11,764 nucleotides of DNA from an uncultured Ruminococcus sp. (lineage in GTDB: Bacteria; Bacillota; Clostridia; Oscillospirales; Ruminococcaceae), in contig CACZQG010000307.1 in the NCBI GenBank assembly GCA_902783235.1, positions 1 to 11,764 of the forward strand. Reading direction: 5' to 3'. Within the stretch, counting starts at the first letter, position 1. Every line of letters begins with the position of its first letter. Shown in pieces: positions 1-7,528 of the stretch. The notes under the pieces are model-generated. The model saw only the letters and a program-made list of their open reading frames with translations, had not been told where the DNA came from and searched no databases. Position numbers and translations under genes: made by a program.

Positions 1-1434
1 AATCTTCACTCTGTAAGCAATAACTCACGGTTTTACGGAGGAAATTACAGTACTGACATACCCCCCGAGCAGGTGGACAGAGTTAAGATAGCCATAGATA
101 TCTGCACCTATAAGAGAGAGACCTTTGTAGAAGCAAATCTATTGAAGCTCAGAAAATACTTCCTTGAAAATGAAGCTTCTGCTTTGCATGACAAGCTGGA
201 GGTATTTGTTTCGGATAATGCTCATACCCTGGATATACCCTCATTGCAAGGTGACAGGATACACATAGTTCAGAATAAGAATGTTGGCGGTGCAGGCGGC
301 TTTACAAGGGGTATGATAGAGATAGGGGATGTTCGTGAAGAAAAGGGGATCACCCATATACTTGTAATGGATGATGACATCAGGATAGAGCCGGAGGCCA
401 TCCTTCGTACCTATACCATGCTGGCACTTCTCAGCGACGGCTTCAAGGATGCTTTTATAGGAGGATCAATGCTGCGTCTTGATCTGCCCTTTAAACAGGT
501 GGAAGCCGGAGCTGCATGGAACTGCGGGGATATAATCTCCTTCAAGAGAGATCTTGATCTTCGTGAAACAGAAAATGTTATACTCAATGAAATAGAGGAA
601 AGCTCCCAGTATAATGCATGGTGGTTCTGCGCTTTTCCTGCCTCAGTGGTAAGAGAGGATAATCTGCCCCTGCCTATTTTTATAAGAGGGGACGATATAG
701 AATACGGCTTGCGTAATATGAGGCATCTTATACTTATGAACGGCATATGCGTATGGCATGAGCCTTTTGAGAACAAGTATTCCTCCTTCCTTTTCTACTA
801 CATTATGAGAAACCGCCTTATTGACAATGCAGTACACCATATGGTGATAAACAAGAAGATACTGAAAAGGATCCTGAAAAGACAGATCATGGATGAGGTG
901 AGACTTTACAGGTATAAGAACGCCGAGCTTATTATGAGAGGCGTGGAGGATTATCTCAGAGGTCTGAACTGGCTTATGGATCAGGACGGGGAGGCACTTC
1001 ATAAAAGTGTTATGAATGACGGATATAAGCTGCAGTATGTTGAGGAGATACAGGGGGGGATACCCTTTGTTATGCAGTCCTTCCGTATTTCCTGTGACCA
1101 GCCGGCGGCAGTGGGTCTGATGGCAAGGATCAAGAACCATTTTACCATTAACGGACATTACCTTTCGGCAAAATACGGAGTGAATATAGTATCAACCGTG
1201 GGAGTACAGCAGTCCTCTGTATACAGGCGTGCAGGAGTGCTCAATTATGACTATGCCAGCCGTAAGGGATTTATGACATGGCGTGATAAGAACAAAATGA
1301 AGGAATGCAGGGAGCGTTTCAAGAGACTGTGTAAGCAGATAGACCGTGACTATGACAGGGTCACAGCGGAATTCGGTGCAAACAGCAGGAGAATGATGAC
1401 AAGGAGCTTTTGGAACAAGTATCTGGAGCTTTGA
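1..1434 (+). CDS. GlfT2-like family 2 glycosyltransferase (5' end cut by window edge)
   Basis: This is probably a processive cytoplasmic or membrane-associated glycosyltransferase that adds hexofuranose or related sugars to a surface glycan; donor and acceptor are unknown. A GTG at 73 could be called as a start, but the frame is open to base 1. Residues encoded there (YGGNYSTDIPPEQVDRVKIA) align with the stretch before the GT-A domain of the gene at 5330 (GGWYTDVDEDNINDVRISIA), so the true start lies upstream. Counting the GTG codon as residue 1, the GlfT2 signature is complete: NVGGAGGFTRGM (70-81), the metal-binding DDD (100-102), WW (183-184), GDDIE (206-210, with the expected catalytic acid/base Asp) and WH (228-229). 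The C-terminus has the FWxxYL ending shared with the paralogue. The next gene starts 24 bases downstream, in the same operon. Family assignment is firm; substrate is not. It lacks the acidic insert seen in the paralogue, as far as is visible. Confidence 0.88.
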   Translation, partial: NLHSVSNNSRFYGGNYSTDIPPEQVDRVKIAIDICTYKRETFVEANLLKLRKYFLENEASALHDKLEVFVSDNAHTLDIPSLQGDRIHIVQNKNVGGAGGFTRGMIEIGDVREEKGITHILVMDDDIRIEPEAILRTYTMLALLSDGFKDAFIGGSMLRLDLPFKQVEAGAAWNCGDIISFKRDLDLRETENVILNEIEESSQYNAWWFCAFPASVVREDNLPLPIFIRGDDIEYGLRNMRHLILMNGICVWHEPFENKYSSFLFYYIMRNRLIDNAVHHMVINKKILKRILKRQIMDEVRLYRYKNAELIMRGVEDYLRGLNWLMDQDGEALHKSVMNDGYKLQYVEEIQGGIPFVMQSFRISCDQPAAVGLMARIKNHFTINGHYLSAKYGVNIVSTVGVQQSSVYRRAGVLNYDYASRKGFMTWRDKNKMKECRERFKRLCKQIDRDYDRVTAEFGANSRRMMTRSFWNKYLEL

Positions 1435-1458
1435 TATGTTTAAGGAGTATATGCTATA

Positions 1459-4185
1459 ATGGTTGATATATTGGATATTGTAAAGGAAAAATGTACAGGC
1501 TGCGGCGGCTGCTCCAATGCCTGTCCTGTAAATGCCATAAGTCTGGAGCCGGATAAGGACGGTTTTCTGGTACCTGTTACCAACGGTGAACTTTGTGTTG
1601 ATTGCAACAAGTGTACGGGGGTATGTCCTGCTCTCAACCTTAAAAAGGAAAATGAAAAAAAGCCGGTAATGTATGCGGCAAGAGCCGCAGATGAAATAAG
1701 AGCGGTCAGCTCCTCCGGCGGAATGTTCACGCCTATTGCCAATTATGTTTTTGATAAGGGCGGCGTTGTGGCAGGCGTGGCTTTCGGCAAGGATTTTTCT
1801 GTTGACCATATTATGATAACCTCTCCCGGGGATATAGGAAAATTAAGAGGATCCAAGTATGCACAGTCCCATCCTCATGACATATACAGACAGGTAAAGA
1901 GCTATCTTGTAAAGGATAAGCCGGTACTGTTTACAGGTACACCATGTCAGGTGGCTGCTCTTTACAACTATCTGGGCAGGGAATATGAGAATCTGTATAC
2001 GGTGGATCTTATCTGTCACGGTGTACAGCCTCAGCAGATACTTCATAAATATCTGGAGCAGAAGTTCAGGGGAAAGAAGGTCACTTCTGTGGGCTTCAGG
2101 GATAAGCAGTTCGGCTGGACAGCTCAGCATATATATATCACATTTGATGACGGAACAGATTATCACGGCACCTCCTCTACCGATCCGTACCTGAAAGCCT
2201 TCCTTAAAAACTTAGACCTGAGAAAGAGCTGTGAAAGATGTCCCTTCTCCGTATTCCCACGCCATGGAGATATATCCATAGGAGATTTCTGGGGAATACA
2301 GCGTATCGACAAGACACAGTCAGACGGTAAGGGAACATCCCTTATATATATCAACAGCCGGAAGGGCAGAGAGATCCTGGACGGAATAAAGAAAGACCTT
2401 GTTCTGAAGGAATTTCCTCTTACAACAAAATTCCATAACAGGGTCATACTGAAAATGACACCAAATGTAAACCGTCAGCGCTTTTTCAAGTTTATGCGTG
2501 ACGGAAATACTACCTTTGAATCAGCAGTTTCAAAGGCTCTGAGCTATAAGTACCACATAGGACTTGTGAGCAATTATTATGCCGGAAATTTCGGCGGTTC
2601 CCTGACCCAGTATGCTCTCTATAATACTCTGGAGGATATGGGCTATAACTGCCTTATGATAGAAAGACCAAAGGATGCACCGGGCAAGGCACTGCCTATA
2701 AATGTATCAAAGCTGTATTTAGAGCCGCCTTATCCGAAAATAGCAATGTCGCATCAGAAGGAAACCGCCGATGATATGCGTTCCTTCAACAATAGCTGTG
2801 AAATGTTCGTGGTAGGCTCGGATCAGCTTTATCAGTATAATCTTTACAAGGCACTGGGCAGGATGCCATCACTGGAATGGGTGGACAATACCAAGAAAAA
2901 GATAGCCTATGCTGCTTCCTTCGGTCATGACCATTTGTGGGGAGACAAGAGAGGTCTTGCGGAAATGGCGTACTTTATCCGTCAGTTCGATGCTTTCTCT
3001 GTAAGAGAGGACACCGGCGTGGATATAGCCAGAGAAAACTTCGGGATAGATGCACAGTGGGTACTGGATCCTGTATTCCTGTGTGATACCGGGCATTATG
3101 ATACCCTTATTTCCAAAGCTAAAATGCCTGTTGAAAAGCATTATATAGCTTCCTATATTCTGGATCCTACGGAAAAAAAGGCGGATATACTCAAATATGC
3201 CGAAAAGAATAAGAAAATGAAGGCGTGTGTATTTTCGGAATTTTCAAGGATAGGGGAATATACCGCTCCCTTATCGGATAAGGGGCTGAATGTAGTAGAC
3301 CCCAGGGTAGAGGAAAGACTGAAGCTTATCAAAAACTGTGACTTTTTTGTTACCGATTCCTTCCACGGCACCTGCTTTGCCATAATCATGAACAAGCCCT
3401 TTGTATCTATCATGAACAAAAACAGGGGAGCGGACAGATTCCCGTCACTTCTTTCCATGTTCGGTCTGGAGGACAGGCTTGTGACAGATATAAATGATGA
3501 AAGCTGGAAGGAGATCATTGAAAAGCCTATTGATTTTGCTCCCGTAAACAATATATTGAAGCGTGAAAAGGCAAAATGCTTAAAATGGCTCAGGCAGGCT
3601 CTTGAAGCAGAAAAAACCACCGTTTATAATTCCTATGATGTTCTGATAAACAGGATAGTAAATCAGGAAAATGAAATAAAAGAGCTTAAAAAGATGGTAA
3701 CTGCTCTTCTTAAAGCCCAGGGGGGCGGACTGTCCCTTACATCGGATCCTGTAATGTATTTTGAACAGCTGGCAGAGAAAAAGGAAGATTATATAATAGT
3801 TGCCACGGTTAAGGACACTCCGGGTATGTCGGTAAGCTCTGAGGTGGATAATGCAATGAAAAAAGCAGGCTTTAAAATGAGCATCCGGGATAAGCACCAG
3901 TATTCATATATATGCATACTCAATGGGGGAGAAACTGTATACGAGGAACTTTCCAGGGGTGAGCTGGTAAAAAGAGGACTGGATATTGACGGTTTCAAAA
4001 TCACCTGTGCGAGCCGTAATATGAAGGTGGGAAATGTCTCCAAGAATATCATAAACGGCAAGGAGTATTCAGTAAACCGCAGAGGTCTCAATATTACCGT
4101 TATAGACAAGAAGGACAGGATAGTGCTGGATACGGTGAATTTCGATATGCACCTTTCGGAATATAAATGCAACAGAAGCAATTAA
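1459..4185 (+). CDS. Ferredoxin-FrhB-like flavoprotein / polysaccharide pyruvyl transferase / FAM3-ILEI-like fusion
   Basis: This 908-residue multidomain protein probably modifies a glycan with a pyruvate-derived group, with a redox step attached. Residues 12-56 carry two intact CxxCxxCxxxC motifs for [4Fe-4S] clusters (C12/15/18/22 and C46/49/52/56). Residues 71-345 resemble coenzyme F420 hydrogenase/dehydrogenase beta subunit, with SSGG (85-88), RGSKYAQS (130-137), FTGTPCQVAAL (158-168), CHG (186-188), CERC (258-261) and GDISIGDFWG (270-279). Residues 365-715 are a PPT domain with GSDQ (453-456), LDPVFL (536-541) and TDSFHGT (632-638). A predicted coiled coil (about 725-753) leads to a C-terminal domain (765-900) resembling FAM3/ILEI/PANDER, with RGLNITVID and VLDTVNFDMH. 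AAGGAG at 1442-1447 precedes the ATG. The FrhB family binds flavin and moves electrons; its partner here is unknown. F420 itself need not be involved. Domain calls are strong; the reaction is inferred. Confidence 0.9.
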   Translation: MVDILDIVKEKCTGCGGCSNACPVNAISLEPDKDGFLVPVTNGELCVDCNKCTGVCPALNLKKENEKKPVMYAARAADEIRAVSSSGGMFTPIANYVFDKGGVVAGVAFGKDFSVDHIMITSPGDIGKLRGSKYAQSHPHDIYRQVKSYLVKDKPVLFTGTPCQVAALYNYLGREYENLYTVDLICHGVQPQQILHKYLEQKFRGKKVTSVGFRDKQFGWTAQHIYITFDDGTDYHGTSSTDPYLKAFLKNLDLRKSCERCPFSVFPRHGDISIGDFWGIQRIDKTQSDGKGTSLIYINSRKGREILDGIKKDLVLKEFPLTTKFHNRVILKMTPNVNRQRFFKFMRDGNTTFESAVSKALSYKYHIGLVSNYYAGNFGGSLTQYALYNTLEDMGYNCLMIERPKDAPGKALPINVSKLYLEPPYPKIAMSHQKETADDMRSFNNSCEMFVVGSDQLYQYNLYKALGRMPSLEWVDNTKKKIAYAASFGHDHLWGDKRGLAEMAYFIRQFDAFSVREDTGVDIARENFGIDAQWVLDPVFLCDTGHYDTLISKAKMPVEKHYIASYILDPTEKKADILKYAEKNKKMKACVFSEFSRIGEYTAPLSDKGLNVVDPRVEERLKLIKNCDFFVTDSFHGTCFAIIMNKPFVSIMNKNRGADRFPSLLSMFGLEDRLVTDINDESWKEIIEKPIDFAPVNNILKREKAKCLKWLRQALEAEKTTVYNSYDVLINRIVNQENEIKELKKMVTALLKAQGGGLSLTSDPVMYFEQLAEKKEDYIIVATVKDTPGMSVSSEVDNAMKKAGFKMSIRDKHQYSYICILNGGETVYEELSRGELVKRGLDIDGFKITCASRNMKVGNVSKNIINGKEYSVNRRGLNITVIDKKDRIVLDTVNFDMHLSEYKCNRSN

Positions 4186-4195
4186 TCGGCTTGAT

Positions 4196-4200
4196 GGAGG
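4196..4200 (+). promoter_or_regulatory. Ribosome binding site that fixes the start of the third gene
   Basis: GGAGG lies five bases before ATG 4206. The frame also has an earlier ATG at 4167, which would overlap the preceding gene by 19 bases and has no comparable Shine-Dalgarno sequence. Homology to the PPT family also only begins after 4206 (TAVYSLWFG), so 4206 is preferred. Confidence 0.75.
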
Positions 4201-4205
4201 CAGAA

Positions 4206-5321
4206 ATGGCAAACGACAATAATAACAGCAATCTTGATACGGCGGTATACAGCCTTTGGTTCGGACTGGATTACGGCAGCATAATCACTTCCTATGCCCT
4301 TTGCAGGACTATTGAGGAAATGGGAAGAAAGCCCTATCTCATGCAGAAGCTGCCGGAGCTGTGGACGGATCATTATGAGGATAAGGATAATATTGCCGGT
4401 AAATTTATATACGACAATTGTGAAGTTTTGAATGTATTTGATGACCCGGGAGCAAAAGAGAGATATGACAATACTCTTATGCACGTTACGGGATCGGATA
4501 TAATATGGAACGCTAAGGTGGTAGGCAAGCAGGCAGGCTGCTATTACTTCTGTGAAGCAGCTCCTGAAAACAGTACAAGAATAGCTTATGGTTCATCCTT
4601 CGGAAACTATTTCCCTGCGGTGGAGAATGCTCTTAACAAGCACAGTATGCTGCTGCATAAGTTTAAGGGCATATCCGTAAAGGAAAGTGATGATGTTGAT
4701 ATAATGAACAGCATTTTCGGCATTGCTCCGGAATTTGTTATAGACCCGGTTTTCCTGTGTGATAAAAAATGCTTTGAGGACTGCGCTGAAAAAGCTCCTG
4801 CAAGGGAAGTGGAAAAGAGCAGCCGCTTTATATGGAGCTATGTAAAAAACGGCGATAAGAGAAAAAAGGAATTTTTGCTGAGAGGCAACAATATCCTTAT
4901 GGAAAAGCATACCCATCCTCTGAGAACCTTTATTGATATAAACAGGTTCCCCGAATCTCAAAAGGCATTGGGTCTGGAACCGGCATATCATATACTTGTA
5001 AATGACTGGCTTTATTATCTTATAAACAGTGAATTTGTAATAACAGATGATTACTACGGAATGTGTATGGCTCTGGTGTTTGAGAAGCCCTTTGTGGTAA
5101 TGGCGCAGAAGGATATGCCCGATCTGGCAAGATATGTGTCACTTCTGGAGCTTCTGAGACTGGAAGAAAGGCTTGTATTCATGACAGATGATTTCCGCAC
5201 AAAGGAATATCTTTTCAGAAAGCCTGTAAGATACAGCAAGGTCAGCGGCATACTTGAAAAGCTTCGTTCAGATTCATACAACTGGCTTAAATGTATGATG
5301 GACGGCAGTGATAAGAAATGA
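4206..5321 (+). CDS. Polysaccharide pyruvyl transferase family protein, active-site motif altered
   Basis: This 371-residue stand-alone PPT-family protein belongs to the family that normally transfers a pyruvyl group from PEP to a sugar in the cytoplasm. The N-terminal strand-loop (VYSLWFGLDYGSIITSYAL) matches the PPT modules of the fusion genes on both sides. IAYGSSFG, FVIDPVFLCD and the C-terminal EKPFV and LEERLVF segments also match. Two conserved signatures differ. GSDQ is GSDI (96-99), and the SFHG motif, whose histidine is near-invariant in this family, reads DYYG (282-285), with Tyr284 in place of His. The protein may therefore be an inactive scaffold or partner of the two fusion PPTs, or have a different acceptor or chemistry. 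It begins 20 bases after the previous gene with a good ribosome site, and its stop overlaps the ribosome site of the next gene. Family membership is clear; catalytic competence is doubtful. Confidence 0.85.
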   Translation: MANDNNNSNLDTAVYSLWFGLDYGSIITSYALCRTIEEMGRKPYLMQKLPELWTDHYEDKDNIAGKFIYDNCEVLNVFDDPGAKERYDNTLMHVTGSDIIWNAKVVGKQAGCYYFCEAAPENSTRIAYGSSFGNYFPAVENALNKHSMLLHKFKGISVKESDDVDIMNSIFGIAPEFVIDPVFLCDKKCFEDCAEKAPAREVEKSSRFIWSYVKNGDKRKKEFLLRGNNILMEKHTHPLRTFIDINRFPESQKALGLEPAYHILVNDWLYYLINSEFVITDDYYGMCMALVFEKPFVVMAQKDMPDLARYVSLLELLRLEERLVFMTDDFRTKEYLFRKPVRYSKVSGILEKLRSDSYNWLKCMMDGSDKK

Positions 5322-5329
5322 GGTAAAGC

Positions 5330-7528
5330 ATGAAGATCAGGAAGTTTAAGATACAGAACCTTATTCTGTCTTACGGCGGACTGCTGGAGGAGCATCATGC
5401 CATGATGTACAGAGGTGCGCCATATTTATATGATAAGGTCAAATCCTACTACCGCTGGGCAGCAGGGGATTTCGTTGAATTCTTTACCTACTTTAATTCC
5501 TTCTCTCTGGGCAAGTGGAGCAAATATACCAATGCCGGAAATGTATATCTGCAGCTTCGCTGTATGGGCAGGTTTAAGATAAGACTTTTCGGTCATTACC
5601 GTGTAGGTGCGGAGATATGTAAGGATATGTACGAGGAAGTATACTATAACCTTCCGGAAATGACAGATATAAAGCTGTATATACCCAAGGAAAGCAACGG
5701 TGAAGTAATAGGCTTCCAGTTTGACGTACTCAGACCGCCGGTAAAATCTTCCAAGGAAAACGAGGAAGAGGAGGAAGAGGAAAAGGACAAAGAAAGCAAT
5801 GAAGATGAGGATGAGGAGACTGTTAATAAGAATAAAAAGACAGCTGCCGTATCCGCAAAATCAGCTGTAAAAAGCAGCAGCTCATCCGATGAAGAGGATG
5901 ACGAGGATGATGAGGATGAGGATGAACAGGACGAAACAGATCCTTCAAGCTACTTCATGTGTATAGAATCGGGCGGCTGGTATACAGATGTGGATGAGGA
6001 CAATATAAATGATGTCCGTATATCCATAGCTACCACCACCTTTAAAAATGAAAGATATATAAAACGCAATATAGACGCTCTTGAAAGAGAGATATTCTAT
6101 GGCAGCGAGGAAATAAGAGACCATATCAGAATGGTGGTAATAGACAACGGCAGAACACTTGTGCCGGAGGATCTCAACAGTGAGTATATCCGTGTTATCC
6201 CCAACGAGAACGTAGGGGGAGCCGGCGGCTTTACAAGAGGTATGCTGGAAACCACCGATGACAAGGACTTTTCTCCTACTCATGTGCTGCTTATGGATGA
6301 TGATGTAACTATGATGCCTGAAAGCTTTGTGCGTACCTACTCCCTTCTGGCACTTTTAAAGCCCAAATATAAGGACAGGTTCATAAGCGGTGCCATGCTG
6401 TATTTCGAGCGTATGAACTTCCAGCATGAGGATGTGGGATTTGTTCATGAGGACGGCTCCTATGGACCTAACAAGAAGGTCATGGACATGGAAATATGGA
6501 GCAATGTCTATGAAAATGATGAGGATATCACCTTCCAGAAAAATTCATATGCCGGCTGGTGGTACTGCTGTATACCTGTACAGAAGATACGCAAGTCCCA
6601 TTTGCCTGTACCCCTTTTTATCAGAGGGGATGATGTGGAATTCTCCCTTTCCAATGATGCGGAGTTTCTTACCCTCAATGGCATATGTATATGGCACAAG
6701 GGCTTTACCAGTAAATTCAATGCTAATCTGGAGCTGTATATGGTACACCGCAACAGCCTGATTATACAGGCTATGAGCGGCGTGTGCGACGGCATAGATT
6801 TTGTTAAGAGGATCGACAAATTCTTTGTTTCAAATATATGCAGACTGGCATACAACAACTGTGACCTGCTCCTTGATGCATTGGAGGAATTCTGCAAGGG
6901 ACCCGAATTTATGTTTACTCCTCAGGGGGAAAGCATAATGAAATCCCATGCGGCAAAAAATGAAAAAATGGTACCCTATCATTACCTTTATGAAAAAGAA
7001 ATAGATTTTGATGATATCAATAAGCCTGCACAGGTATATGACCGCATCGAGGTTGAGGGTAATAAGGATCTTGAAGGACATGATGCATCTAAAAGTTCAT
7101 TCACCGATAAGAGGGCGCACACTCATTCTACCAAGATGATACGCTTAAACGTTCGTGAGGAGAAGCTGACCGCCAAGGAGTACGCATTCTATCTGAAAAC
7201 ATACAACGGGCAGACCCTGTCTGACAGACGATTCAGAAAGCATATGAAAAATGAAACAGCAGTTATCGCCTATGACTGGTATGATGAACCGTCAAAGCAG
7301 TATATGGCAAAGGATATACTGGCAGTAAATCCCTATGACAAGACGGCAGTACTGAGAAAGCGTAACAGAGAACGCTTTAATGCGCTTATGGAACGCCGTG
7401 AAAGGGTCATGACCTACTACAAGACCAATAAGGCGGCTATTGAGCAGTCCTACCGTGACGCAGCCTCCAGGCTCCTGTCAGAGGGCTTCTGGCGCAATTA
7501 TCTTAATATGAAAGGCAGTGAGGGCTAA
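5330..7528 (+). CDS. GlfT2-like family 2 glycosyltransferase with acidic insert
   Basis: This 732-residue protein is a paralogue of the truncated first gene, probably a polymerising GT2 enzyme for the same glycan. Residues 1-138 form an N-terminal domain like the beta-barrel domain of GlfT2. Residues 139-207 are an acidic low-complexity insert. The GT-A domain follows at about 229-480, with NVGGAGGFTRGM (294-305), DDD (323-325), WW (410-411), GDDVE (433-437) and WH (455-456). A helical C-terminal region ends in FWRNYL. All catalytic positions expected from GlfT2 are present, so it should be active. Without the insert its length is close to that of mycobacterial GlfT2 (about 640 residues). The ribosome site GAGGT (5320-5324) overlaps the stop of the preceding gene. 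The stop codon overlaps the next ATG in a TAATG junction, which implies translational coupling. Two such enzymes in one operon suggest a glycan with two linkages or sugars added by related transferases; the sugar is unknown. Confidence 0.9.
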   Translation: MKIRKFKIQNLILSYGGLLEEHHAMMYRGAPYLYDKVKSYYRWAAGDFVEFFTYFNSFSLGKWSKYTNAGNVYLQLRCMGRFKIRLFGHYRVGAEICKDMYEEVYYNLPEMTDIKLYIPKESNGEVIGFQFDVLRPPVKSSKENEEEEEEEKDKESNEDEDEETVNKNKKTAAVSAKSAVKSSSSSDEEDDEDDEDEDEQDETDPSSYFMCIESGGWYTDVDEDNINDVRISIATTTFKNERYIKRNIDALEREIFYGSEEIRDHIRMVVIDNGRTLVPEDLNSEYIRVIPNENVGGAGGFTRGMLETTDDKDFSPTHVLLMDDDVTMMPESFVRTYSLLALLKPKYKDRFISGAMLYFERMNFQHEDVGFVHEDGSYGPNKKVMDMEIWSNVYENDEDITFQKNSYAGWWYCCIPVQKIRKSHLPVPLFIRGDDVEFSLSNDAEFLTLNGICIWHKGFTSKFNANLELYMVHRNSLIIQAMSGVCDGIDFVKRIDKFFVSNICRLAYNNCDLLLDALEEFCKGPEFMFTPQGESIMKSHAAKNEKMVPYHYLYEKEIDFDDINKPAQVYDRIEVEGNKDLEGHDASKSSFTDKRAHTHSTKMIRLNVREEKLTAKEYAFYLKTYNGQTLSDRRFRKHMKNETAVIAYDWYDEPSKQYMAKDILAVNPYDKTAVLRKRNRERFNALMERRERVMTYYKTNKAAIEQSYRDAASRLLSEGFWRNYLNMKGSEG
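5744..5950 (+). repeat. Acidic low-complexity coding segment within the GlfT2-like gene
   Basis: This segment encodes residues 139-207. It has two acidic blocks (143-163, mostly Glu; 187-204, Asp/Glu alternating) separated by a Lys/Ala/Ser linker (166-186). The DNA is a purine-rich run of GAR/GAY codons. It falls between the N-terminal domain and the strand that enters the GT-A domain. It is in frame and disrupts no catalytic motif. It is probably a disordered loop that expanded by repeat slippage. Confidence 0.85.

Noticed and set aside
643..1158. Long reverse-strand open frame opposite the first glycosyltransferase, and similar ones opposite the other genes
   Set aside because: They lie entirely opposite strongly supported genes, show no recognisable motifs or ribosome sites, and are expected by-products of the codon use of the real genes.
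1669..2493. A genuine F420-dependent hydrogenase or dehydrogenase
   Set aside because: The domain resembles the FrhB family, but there are no hydrogenase subunits or F420 genes here, and the setting is glycan synthesis. The family includes flavoenzymes that do not use F420.
4167..4205. Earlier start (ATG 4167) for the third gene
   Set aside because: It overlaps the previous gene, has no good ribosome site and adds 13 residues with no family similarity. ATG 4206 has GGAGG at ideal spacing.
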